From: Solirubrobacter deserti
Lineage (GTDB): Bacteria > Actinomycetota > Thermoleophilia > Solirubrobacterales > Solirubrobacteraceae
Assembly (NCBI RefSeq): GCF_027587175.1
Contig: NZ_JAPCID010000052.1
Coordinates: forward strand, 1 to 57,219
Reading direction: 5' to 3'
DNA: 57,219 nucleotides
In this document: positions 24,377-31,711 of the stretch, one piece after another
How the letters are laid out: every line of letters begins with the position of its first letter
How positions within the stretch are numbered: position 1 is the first letter of the stretch
Notes under the pieces: model-generated
What the model was told of the DNA's origin: nothing
Databases searched by the model: none
Seen by the model: the letters and a program-made list of their open reading frames with translations, nothing else
Position numbers and translations under genes: made by a program

Positions 24377-27300
24377 TGCACCTCAGCTCGATCACGCTCA
24401 AAGGCTTCAAGTCCTTCCCGGACCGCACGCGGCTGACGTTCGCGCCGGGCGTGTCGGTGATCGTGGGCCCGAACGGGTCCGGCAAGTCCAACATCACGGA
24501 CGCCGTGCTGTGGGCCTTGGGCGAGCAGTCGCCGGTGGCCGTCCGCGGCGCGTCGATGCAGGACGTCATCTTCGCGGGTGCGCACGGGGTCAAGTCCCGC
24601 TCGGAGGCGGAGGTCGAGGTCATCCTCGACAACTCGTCGGGCCGGGTGGACCTGCCCGCGGGCGAGATCGCGATCACCCGGCGGCTGAACCGGGCCGGCG
24701 ACGGTGAGTACCGCATCAACGGGGCCAAGTGCCGGCTCACGGACGTCATCGAGATCCTCTCGGACACGGGCCTGGGCAAGGAGATGCACTCTGTCGTCTC
24801 GCAGGGCCGCGTGGCGGAGATCGTCACGTCCAAGCCCAAGGACCGGCGGATGCTGATCGAGGAGGCCGCGGGCCTCGGCAAGCACCGCAAGCGCCGGCGC
24901 AAGGCGCAGCTCAAGCTCGAGCGCACGCAGGACAATCTGGACCGCGCGCTGGACGTCGAGCGCGAGGCCCGCACGCGGCTCAAGCCCCTCAAGCGCCAGG
25001 CCGAGGCCGCCGAGCTGCACGAGCGCATCGAGCGCCAGAGCGACGAGGCCAAGTGGACGCTGGCGCGCGACAACGCCCGCGGCGCCCGCGCCGGGCTGGT
25101 CGCGGCAGAGACCGCCGTGGCGGAGGCCCGGGCCGCGGCCGCTGCCGCCGAGGAGGAGTTCGCCGCCGTCGGCGCGCGCCGCGCCAAGGCCGAGGAGGCG
25201 CTGTCCTCGCGCGGCAGTCAACGTGAGGCGTTGTCGTCGCGGTTCTACTCCGCCAAGTCCTCCAGCGAGCGCGTCGGGATGCGGCTGGACGCCGCCCAGC
25301 GCCTCATCGGTGAACTCGAAGAGCGCACGGCGCGCCGGTCGGGCGGCATCACCGCGCTGCAGGCCGAGATCGAGGCCGACGTCGGCGACGACGGCGCCGA
25401 AGAGCGCATCGCGGGCCTGCAGGCCGAGCTCGCCGCGCTGGCCGAGGACCACCGCGTGCGGCTCGAGCGTGAGCTCGCCGAGCTGGAAGCCAAGCGCGAG
25501 GCCGCGACCCAGGTGGTGGCGGAGAAGACCGCGCTCGCCGCGACGGCCGCGGCCCGCCGCGCCGAGGGCGAGGCCGCCGCAGAGGCCGCCCGCCGCGCCC
25601 GCCGCGAGCTCGACGTCGCCGCCGAGAAGGCCCGCCGCGAGTCCGCGCGGATCGGCGCCGAGCTGGCCAAGGTCAACCAGTTCCTGCGCGCGAACGCGGG
25701 CGCCCCGGGCGGCGCCAAGGCGCTCGCCGACACGCTCTCCGCGGCCTCGGGCTACGAGCTCGCGCTGTCCGCCGCTTTGGGCCCGCGCCTGCGCGCGGGC
25801 GTCGCGCTCGACCTCGAGGCCGGCGGGAAGCTGCTGTCCAAGGGCGGCAAGGACGGCGCGGCTGCGCTGATCGTGCCGGCCGCGGGGACGGCGCCCGCCG
25901 CCGCGTCCTCGCCGCCCGCCGACGGCGCCGAGCCTCTCGGCGCCCACGTCGTGGCCTCCGGCGACGACCCCTCTCGCCGCCTCGCCGCGGCCATCCTCGA
26001 GGACGTCTGGGTCGTCGACGACGTGGCGGCCGTGCGGCCGGACTTCGCGGGCATCGCGGTCACCAAGGACGGGCGCGTGTGGTCGCCGCGCACGCGCGAG
26101 CTGCGCCAGGTCAGCCCCGGCGGGCACGACCGCGTGCTCAAGGAGCGCAACCGGCGCGACGCGCTGGTCGCCCAGGTCGACGAGGCAGCGAAGGCCGAGC
26201 GGGCCGCACTCAACGCGGTCGAGGCCGCGCAGGTCAAGGTCGCCGAGGCCGACGCCGCGCGCGAGGGCCTCGACCGCGAGGCGCGTGCGGCGGCGCGCGA
26301 ACGCGACGAGGCCGCCGAGGCCGAGCGGCACGCGCGCTGGGTCATCCAGCAGCGGCGTGCGGCGCCCGACGAGGGGCCGAGCGCGGACCGCAAGGCGCAG
26401 GTCGAGTCGCAGATCGCCACGGAGCGTCGCCTGAAGGAGCGTGCCGAGCGCGAGCGGGCCGAGCGGGCACGTCGGCTGGAGCACGAGCAGCGCCGGCTGG
26501 AGCGCGACCGGCAACTCAAGCCCGTCGCGGAGCGGTTCGCGAACGCGCTCAAGCAGGTGCAGGCCGCCGTCGCCAACCGGCTCGAAGCGCTCGAGGCCGA
26601 GCTCAACGCCGACAAGGCCGCGGGCGAGCAGCTGGCGAAGGAGCTCAGGGAGTGCGCGGCGGAGGAGTCACGCGTGCACGCGAAGCTGCGCGAGCGCGGC
26701 GAGGCCGTCACGCGCGGTGAGGTGCAGGCCCAGCGCGCCCGCGACCACGCCGCAGACGCCAACGCCGAGCTCGAGCGGCTCGCCGCCAAGCTCGGCCTGG
26801 AACCGGAGCCGTCCGACACGCCACTCGACGACGGCGAGCGCGCCCACCTGGACAAGACGATCGAGCGCCTGCAGCGCCGGCGCGAGCAGCTCGGCCCGGT
26901 CAACCCGCTCGCGCAGGCGGAGTACAAAGAGGCGCTCGAGCACGTCCAGGAGCTCGAGGCCCAGCGCGAGGACCTCGAGACGGCGATGCGCGAGCTCGCG
27001 CAGCTCATCAAGGACACCGACCGCCGCATCAAGGAGGCGTTCGAGGAGACCTTCGACGCGGCGGCCAAGAACTTCGAGGAGGTCGTCGGTCACCTGTTCC
27101 CGGGCGGCCGCGGCGCGCTGCGGCTCGTGCGCGAGGACTCCGGCCCGCGCCCCGTGCTCGGCGGCGGCGACGACGAGACGCCGGTGCCCGAGCCCGAGGA
27201 GGACGAGGAGGAGAGCACGCCGGAGGACAAGCTCGGCGTCGAGATCGAGATCACGCCCGCGGGCAAGTCCACGAAGCGCCTGACGCTGCTGTCCGGCGGC

Positions 27301-27588
27301 GAGAAGACGATGACCTCGCTCGCGTTCCTGTTCGCGGTGTTCCTCGCGCGCCCGTCGCCGTTCTACATCCTCGACGAGGTCGAGGCCGCGCTCGACGACC
27401 TCAACATCGACCGCTTCCTGCAGGTGCTGCGCGGGTTCAGCGACCGGGCGCAGTTCATCGTGGTCACCCACCAGAAGCGCACGATGGAGGCCGCGGACGC
27501 CCTGTACGGTGTGTCCATGGCCGGCAACGGCGTCTCGAAGGTGATCTCGCGCAAGCTGCCCAAGCCGGCCGAGGAGGTCGCCGCGTGA
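24376..27588 (+). CDS. smc: Chromosome segregation ATPase SMC
   Basis: 1070 residues, somewhat short for an SMC. N-terminal head: LKGFKSFPDRTRLTF and Walker A GPNGSGKSN (about 31-39). Two long Ala/Glu/Arg-rich coiled coils flank a hinge at about residues 440-590 (ALADTLSAASGYELALSAA to FAGIAVTKDGRVW). C-terminal head: signature LSGGEKTMTSLAFLFAVF and Walker B FYILDEVEAALDDLN. SMC with ScpAB compacts and segregates chromosomes. An acidic insert (EPEEDEEESTPEDK) lies in the C-terminal head. The start overlaps the rnc stop (TGATG); the stop overlaps the next gene (GTGA). Confidence 0.96.
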   Translation: MHLSSITLKGFKSFPDRTRLTFAPGVSVIVGPNGSGKSNITDAVLWALGEQSPVAVRGASMQDVIFAGAHGVKSRSEAEVEVILDNSSGRVDLPAGEIAITRRLNRAGDGEYRINGAKCRLTDVIEILSDTGLGKEMHSVVSQGRVAEIVTSKPKDRRMLIEEAAGLGKHRKRRRKAQLKLERTQDNLDRALDVEREARTRLKPLKRQAEAAELHERIERQSDEAKWTLARDNARGARAGLVAAETAVAEARAAAAAAEEEFAAVGARRAKAEEALSSRGSQREALSSRFYSAKSSSERVGMRLDAAQRLIGELEERTARRSGGITALQAEIEADVGDDGAEERIAGLQAELAALAEDHRVRLERELAELEAKREAATQVVAEKTALAATAAARRAEGEAAAEAARRARRELDVAAEKARRESARIGAELAKVNQFLRANAGAPGGAKALADTLSAASGYELALSAALGPRLRAGVALDLEAGGKLLSKGGKDGAAALIVPAAGTAPAAASSPPADGAEPLGAHVVASGDDPSRRLAAAILEDVWVVDDVAAVRPDFAGIAVTKDGRVWSPRTRELRQVSPGGHDRVLKERNRRDALVAQVDEAAKAERAALNAVEAAQVKVAEADAAREGLDREARAAARERDEAAEAERHARWVIQQRRAAPDEGPSADRKAQVESQIATERRLKERAERERAERARRLEHEQRRLERDRQLKPVAERFANALKQVQAAVANRLEALEAELNADKAAGEQLAKELRECAAEESRVHAKLRERGEAVTRGEVQAQRARDHAADANAELERLAAKLGLEPEPSDTPLDDGERAHLDKTIERLQRRREQLGPVNPLAQAEYKEALEHVQELEAQREDLETAMRELAQLIKDTDRRIKEAFEETFDAAAKNFEEVVGHLFPGGRGALRLVREDSGPRPVLGGGDDETPVPEPEEDEEESTPEDKLGVEIEITPAGKSTKRLTLLSGGEKTMTSLAFLFAVFLARPSPFYILDEVEAALDDLNIDRFLQVLRGFSDRAQFIVVTHQKRTMEAADALYGVSMAGNGVSKVISRKLPKPAEEVAA

Positions 27589-28013
27589 CGCACGGCAACG
27601 GCAACGGCGCACAGGCGCAAGCCGTGCTCGAGCCGCGCGGCGTCTACCGCTCCAAGGGCGTCGAGAACTCGACCGGCGTCGTCGGCAGCGCGGGCGTTGC
27701 GAGCTCGGTCGGCGTGATCGGCAGCACCGGCGTGGTCGCGGCGGCCGGCGTGGTCGGCAGCGCGGCCGTGGTGGGCTCGTCCGCGGTCGTCGGCTCCGCG
27801 GCCGTCGCGGGCTCCACGACCGTCGTCGGCAGCGCGGGCGTCGCGCTCTCGGCGGGCATCGTCGGTAGTGCGGGCATCGTCGCCGGCCTCGGGAACGTCG
27901 GCTGCGCGAGCTGCGTCGCGTGCATCGGCTGCGTGAACTGCACGGGCTGCGTCGCGTGCATCGGCTGCAGCGGCATCACGGGCGGCGTCGGTCTGATCGG
28001 CGTGCACGCATGA
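27585..28013 (+). CDS. Hexapeptide-repeat protein with (Cxx)7C cysteine ladder
   Basis: 142 residues, family not recognised. From residue 13 to 138 the sequence is 21 uninterrupted hexapeptides of the form [GA]-[VI]-x-x-S-x, for example GVVGSA, GVIGST, AVVGSS. In the last hexads (GNVGCA, SCVACI, GCVNCT, GCVACI, GCSGIT) Cys replaces positions 2 and 5, giving eight Cys at 107, 110, 113, 116, 119, 122, 125 and 128, exactly every third residue. The pattern suggests a beta-solenoid whose cysteines stack in ladders that could bind metal or clusters or form disulfides. There is no signal peptide. It starts inside the smc stop (GTGA) and ends in an ATGA overlap with the VOC gene. Confidence 0.78.
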   Translation: MTHGNGNGAQAQAVLEPRGVYRSKGVENSTGVVGSAGVASSVGVIGSTGVVAAAGVVGSAAVVGSSAVVGSAAVAGSTTVVGSAGVALSAGIVGSAGIVAGLGNVGCASCVACIGCVNCTGCVACIGCSGITGGVGLIGVHA

Positions 28014-28354
28014 CGGTCCACCGCGTGGTCCCGAACCTGTTCACGGAGGACCCGGCGGCCGCGAGCGCGTTCTACACCGACTTCCTCGGCCTCGACGTCG
28101 GGATGGAAATGCCGGGCATGACCACGTTCGTCGTGCCGGAAGTCCCGTCAGCGCAGCTCTCGATCGGCCACGCCTACGGGCTCGACCAGGCCGTCGTCTC
28201 GATCGGCGTCGACAACGTGGACGAGATCTACGCCCGAGCCCAGCAGCAAGGCCTCGAGATCGTCTACGAGCTCCGCGACGAGCCCTGGGGCGTGCGGCGA
28301 TTCTTCGTCAAAGCTCCCGGCGGCCACGTCATCAACGTGGTTCAGCACGCCTAG
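28010..28354 (+). CDS. VOC (glyoxalase/bleomycin-resistance) family protein
   Basis: 114 residues starting MTVHRVVPNLFTEDPAAASA, the first strand-helix of the VOC fold. DFLGLDVGMEMPGMTTFVV, AVVSIGVDNVDEIYARAQQQ and PGGHVINVVQHA complete a paired beta-alpha-beta-beta-beta unit. Members dimerise and bind metal or small hydrophobic ligands. The substrate is unknown. It starts within the stop of the repeat protein (ATGA), so smc, the repeat protein and this gene form one coupled string. Its stop shares CTAG with the convergent gene. Confidence 0.85.
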   Translation: MTVHRVVPNLFTEDPAAASAFYTDFLGLDVGMEMPGMTTFVVPEVPSAQLSIGHAYGLDQAVVSIGVDNVDEIYARAQQQGLEIVYELRDEPWGVRRFFVKAPGGHVINVVQHA

Positions 28355-28683
28355 AAGATCAGCGCGAGCAACACGTCGAACAGGACCACCGTGAGCATGA
28401 CCATCGTCGCCACGGCGGTGGCGGCCACGATCGCCGCGCTCTTGCCGACGCGCACGATCTGGCGGGACGCCTGCGTCGGCAGGCGCTTCTCGGCCATCAG
28501 CAGGAAGAGCGCGCCCAGGAACCCGGGCCCGTACTCCGCGCGCTCGGCGGCGTCCACGCGCTCGCGCCAGCGCACGACCATCTCGCGCGCCTCACGGCGC
28601 TTGCGCACCGCCGTCCGCGGCAGCTGATCGAGGCGAGACTCCCAGTACGAGAGCGATTCACGAGCTTCAACCAAGGCGGACAT
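28351..28683 (-). CDS. Small membrane protein with helical cytoplasmic N-terminus
   Basis: 110 residues. The N-terminal 50 are charged and helical (ARESLSYWESRLDQL, RKRREAREMVVRWRERVDAA), followed by a hydrophobic stretch near 52-62 and a strong C-terminal TM region (SAAIVAATAVATMVMLTVVL). No family recognised. It starts 4 nt after the GNAT stop, so it is probably the second gene of that operon. Confidence 0.65.
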   Translation of the reverse strand: MSALVEARESLSYWESRLDQLPRTAVRKRREAREMVVRWRERVDAAERAEYGPGFLGALFLLMAEKRLPTQASRQIVRVGKSAAIVAATAVATMVMLTVVLFDVLLALIF

Positions 28684-28687
28684 TGCC

Positions 28688-29152
28688 CTACTCAGGATAC
28701 AGCCGTTTCTCGCCCCAGAACACGGCGTAGGAATTGCCGTTGTAGTCCTCGATCTCGCGGTATCCCGCCTCGCCATAGAGCCGCCGCGCGACGTCCATCG
28801 TCGCCGCCGTGTCGAGCCGCACGCGCGCGTACCCGAGCTCCCGCGCCGCGTCCTCCAGCGCTGCCAGCAGCCGTCGCCCGTGCCCGCGCCCGCGGGCCTC
28901 GGGCAGCGTGTACATCCGCTTGACCTCGGCGACATCGTCACCCAGCCGCCGCACGCCGCCACCCGCGACCGGCACGCCGTCCTCGAGCACCACCACGTAG
29001 GCGCCGTCCGGAGGCGACATCTCGCCCGGGTCCACGGTCGACGTCGTCTCGGCCGACACCGGCCCGAGGCTCGCCTCCACGTAGGCCTCCATCGCCACCA
29101 ACAGCTCGCGCGCGACCTCTGAGTCGCCGTCGATCCGCCTCACGTCGATCAC
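28688..29152 (-). CDS. GNAT-family N-acetyltransferase
   Basis: 154 residues from GTG 29152. The acetyl-CoA site is PEARGRGHGRRLLAALEDAA (motif A, R/Q-x-x-G-x-G/A). The preceding strand is VAEVKRMYTLPE and the last motif LYGEAGYREIEDYN, a typical GNAT ending. Substrate unknown. The -10 region of its promoter would overlap that of ftsY. ORF starts further upstream would lie inside ftsY and are rejected. Confidence 0.88.
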   Translation of the reverse strand: MIDVRRIDGDSEVARELLVAMEAYVEASLGPVSAETTSTVDPGEMSPPDGAYVVVLEDGVPVAGGGVRRLGDDVAEVKRMYTLPEARGRGHGRRLLAALEDAARELGYARVRLDTAATMDVARRLYGEAGYREIEDYNGNSYAVFWGEKRLYPE

Positions 29153-29158
29153 GCCTCG

Positions 29159-29164
29159 TATCCT
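29159..29164 (+). promoter_or_regulatory. -10 box of ftsY
   Basis: TATCCT, 10 nt before ATG 29175, in the 22-nt gap to the divergent GNAT gene. Confidence 0.4.
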
Positions 29165-29174
29165 GCCGAACCGC

Positions 29175-30170
29175 ATGGCCAGAGACTGGTACGACCTCTT
29201 CCTGCTTGACCAGGCGCCCCCCGAGGTGCCCGCCGAGCCCGAACGCGAGGAGAAGCGCCGCGGCTTCTTCAAGCGCCTACGCGAGAACATGAAGAAGACG
29301 CGGGAGGCGCTGACCGCGGAGGTGCAGGCCACGCTCTTCGAGGGTGACCTCGACGAGGAGACCTGGGAGCGCCTGGAGGAGGCGCTGATCTACGCCGACG
29401 TCGGCGCGGCCACGACCGCCCAGGTGGTCGAGGAGCTCGAGCGTGAGGCCGAGGACGGCAACCTCGTCGGCGGCGAGGCGCTCAGCAATCGCCTCGCGGA
29501 GCTGCTCGCCCAGCTCGCCCGCACCGGCGACGACAAGATCGATCTGCGGCCCGACCCCACGGTCATCCTCGTCGTCGGCGTCAACGGCACCGGCAAGACG
29601 ACGACGATCGGCAAGCTCGCCTGGCACCTGCGCAACACGCTCCAGCTGCAGGTCGTGGTCGGCGCGGCGGACACGTTCCGCGCCGCCGCCGTCGAGCAGC
29701 TCGAGCGCTGGGGCGAGCGCGCCGGCGTGGATGTCGTCAAGGGCCCTGAGGGCTCCGACCCCGGCGCCGTCGCCTTCGACGCCATCGCCCGTGGCCGCGA
29801 GCGCGGCGCCGACGTGATCATCATCGACACGGCCGGCCGCCTGCACACGCAGACCAACCTGATGGACGAGCTGACCAAGGTCCGGCGCGTGATCTCCAAG
29901 CAGATGCCGGACGCGCCGCACGAGACCCTGATGACCGTGGACGCCACCACGGGCCAGAACGGCGTGCGCCAGGCGAAGCTGTTCGGCGAGGCCGTCGGCG
30001 TCACCGGGATCATCCTCACCAAGCTCGACGGCACGGCCAAGGGCGGCATCGCGCTCGCGATCGCCAACGAGCTCAACATCCCGGTCAAGCTGATCGGCAT
30101 CGGCGAGCAGCTCGAGGACCTGCGGCCGTTCGACCCGGATGATTTCGCCAAAGCCCTGCTGACCGCGTAA
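29175..30170 (+). CDS. ftsY: Signal recognition particle receptor FtsY
   Basis: 331 residues. SRP receptor GTPase that brings ribosomes to the Sec translocon. It has a short acidic/basic A-domain, the N domain (LEEALIYADVGAATTAQVVE) and the G domain with G1 GVNGTGKTTT, DTFRAAAVEQLERW, G3 DTAGRLHTQTNLM, G4 TKLDGTAKGG and the closing IGIGEQLEDLRPFDP. The short N-terminus lacks the long A-domain of E. coli. Its stop TAA doubles as the first bases of the nfeD -10 box. Confidence 0.97.
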   Translation: MARDWYDLFLLDQAPPEVPAEPEREEKRRGFFKRLRENMKKTREALTAEVQATLFEGDLDEETWERLEEALIYADVGAATTAQVVEELEREAEDGNLVGGEALSNRLAELLAQLARTGDDKIDLRPDPTVILVVGVNGTGKTTTIGKLAWHLRNTLQLQVVVGAADTFRAAAVEQLERWGERAGVDVVKGPEGSDPGAVAFDAIARGRERGADVIIIDTAGRLHTQTNLMDELTKVRRVISKQMPDAPHETLMTVDATTGQNGVRQAKLFGEAVGVTGIILTKLDGTAKGGIALAIANELNIPVKLIGIGEQLEDLRPFDPDDFAKALLTA

Positions 30171-30173
30171 TCT
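30168..30173 (+). promoter_or_regulatory. -10 box of the NfeD gene
   Basis: TAATCT, 7 nt before ATG 30181, overlapping the ftsY stop codon. Confidence 0.4.
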
Positions 30174-30180
30174 CGAGCTC

Positions 30181-30609
30181 ATGGACCCCTGGGTGATCTG
30201 GCTGATCCTCGCGGTGGCGCTCGCCGTGGGGGAGATCGCCACGCTGGGCTTCTTCCTGGCGCCGTTCGCCGGCGGGGCGGCGGTCGCGGCGGTCCTGGCC
30301 GCGTTCGGCGCGGGCACGACGATCGAGGCCGCGGCCTTCCTGGTGGTCTCGATCATCCTGCTGGCGGCGCTGCGCCCGCTCGCCCGCTCGCATCAGAAGA
30401 CGAAGGCACTGAAGATGGGGACCGCGGCACTCGTCGGGCAGACCGCGATGGTGGTGGAGCGGATCGCGAACGACGAAGGCGTGGGCTGCGTGAAGCTCGA
30501 CGGCGAGATCTGGACCGCCCGCGCGTACGACGATGATGCCGTCATCGAGCCGGGCACGAAAGTGCACGTCCTCGAGATCCGGGGCGCGACCGCGCTCGTG
30601 GCCGAGTAA
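30181..30609 (+). CDS. NfeD-like membrane protein
   Basis: 142 residues. Two N-terminal TM regions (WVIWLILAVALAVGEIATL and about 25-65) precede a C-terminal OB-fold: LVGQTAMVVERIANDEG, VKLDGEIWTARAYDDD and GTKVHVLEIRGATALVAE. NfeD proteins partner SPFH (stomatin/flotillin) proteins in membrane microdomain or quality-control complexes. The SPFH gene follows after 12 nt, so the pair is probably one operon. Confidence 0.92.
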   Translation: MDPWVIWLILAVALAVGEIATLGFFLAPFAGGAAVAAVLAAFGAGTTIEAAAFLVVSIILLAALRPLARSHQKTKALKMGTAALVGQTAMVVERIANDEGVGCVKLDGEIWTARAYDDDAVIEPGTKVHVLEIRGATALVAE

Positions 30610-30621
30610 GAGGGAGACCGA

Positions 30622-31674
30622 ATGACCGCAGGCCTGATCGCGCTGATCGTCCTGATCGTGTTCCTGTTCATCATCGCCGCCTCGGGCGTGCGGATCGTGC
30701 CGCAGGCGCGCGCCGGAATCGTCGAGCGGCTCGGCCGCTACAGCCGCACGCTCGACCCGGGGCTGACGCTGATCGTCCCGTTCATCGACCGCGTCAAGCC
30801 GCTGATCGACCTGCGCGAGCAGGTGGTCTCGTTCCCGCCGCAGCCCGTGATCACCGAGGACAACCTCGTCGTCGGCATCGACACGGTCATCTACTTCACG
30901 GTCACGGACCCGCGGGCGGCCACCTACGAGGTCGCCAACCCGCTGCAGGCGATCGAGCAGCTCACGGTCACGACGCTGCGCAACGTCATCGGCGGCATGA
31001 CGCTCGAGGAGACGCTCACCTCCCGCGACAGCGTCAATAGCCAGCTGCGGGCCGTGCTGGACGAGGCCACGGGCCGCTGGGGCATCCGCGTCGGCCGTGT
31101 GGAGCTCAAGTCGGTCGAGCCGCCGCGCACCGTGCAGGAGGCGATGGAGAAGCAGATGCGCGCCGAGCGTGACCGCCGCGCCACGATCCTCACGGCGGAG
31201 GGCGTCAAGCAGTCCCAGATCCTCACCGCCGAGGGCGAGAAGCAGTCCGCCGTGCTGCGGGCCGAGGGTGAGCGCACGGCCGCGATCCTGAAGGCCGAGG
31301 GCGAGGCGAAGGCGATCGAGACGGTCTTCAACGCGATCCACGAGGGCGCTCCGGATCAGGCGCTGCTGCAGTATCAGTACCTGCAGACGCTGCCGCAGCT
31401 GGCCAACGGCGACGCGAACAAGATCTGGATCATCCCGTCCGAGTTCACGAGCGCCGTCTCGAACCTGACCGAGCAGTTCGCCGGCAAGGCGAAGCCGAAG
31501 CCCAAGCCGTCCTCGACCATGGACGAGATCGACGAGCGCGCCCGCCGCGACGCCGAGGAGGCCGCCCGCGCCGCCGCGCAGGCGACGCAGGAGGCCGAGA
31601 GCGCCACGAGCCAAGTCGGGACCTCACCGGCGCCGCGCGAGATCCCGCCCGCCCCGCCGGTACCCGGCGCCTAG
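30622..31674 (+). CDS. SPFH/stomatin-like membrane protease-associated protein (QmcA type)
   Basis: 350 residues. N-terminal TM (GLIALIVLIVFLFIIAA), then the SPFH/PHB domain (QARAGIVERLGRYSRTLDPG, PQPVITEDNLVVGIDTVIYF, NVIGGMTLEETLTSRDSVN), then a coiled coil with ATILTAEGVKQSQILTAEG-type repeats. A Pro/Lys and Ala/Glu-rich tail ends PPAPPVPGA. It forms oligomers at the membrane with NfeD. GAGGGAGA a few nt upstream of ATG 30622 is a good ribosome binding site. A strong hairpin follows the stop. Confidence 0.93.
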   Translation: MTAGLIALIVLIVFLFIIAASGVRIVPQARAGIVERLGRYSRTLDPGLTLIVPFIDRVKPLIDLREQVVSFPPQPVITEDNLVVGIDTVIYFTVTDPRAATYEVANPLQAIEQLTVTTLRNVIGGMTLEETLTSRDSVNSQLRAVLDEATGRWGIRVGRVELKSVEPPRTVQEAMEKQMRAERDRRATILTAEGVKQSQILTAEGEKQSAVLRAEGERTAAILKAEGEAKAIETVFNAIHEGAPDQALLQYQYLQTLPQLANGDANKIWIIPSEFTSAVSNLTEQFAGKAKPKPKPSSTMDEIDERARRDAEEAARAAAQATQEAESATSQVGTSPAPREIPPAPPVPGA

Positions 31675-31683
31675 CGGCCCTAG

Positions 31684-31707
31684 GGGCCGCGGCTCATGCC
31701 GCGGCCC
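31684..31707. terminator. Bidirectional hairpin terminator
   Basis: Perfect 10-bp stem GGGCCGCGGC / GCCGCGGCCC with a TCAT loop, centred between the convergent SPFH and SGNH-esterase genes. No T-tract, so it may act as an intrinsic-like or Rho-assisted bidirectional terminator. Confidence 0.65.
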
Positions 31708-31711
31708 GCTC

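Noticed and set aside
24217-26514. 765-codon minus-strand open frame
   Set aside because: It is antisense to rnc and smc; a shadow of the Ala/Glu/Arg-rich coiled coil.
27650-27990. Possible CRISPR-like or minisatellite array
   Set aside because: The periodicity is 18 nt at the codon level, the units are degenerate, there are no spacers, and the frame encodes a clean hexapeptide repeat.
27363-28007. Minus-strand ORF with Ala-Asp-Ala-Arg-type repeats
   Set aside because: It is the antisense image of the hexapeptide gene; the plus-strand frame has the coupling overlaps.
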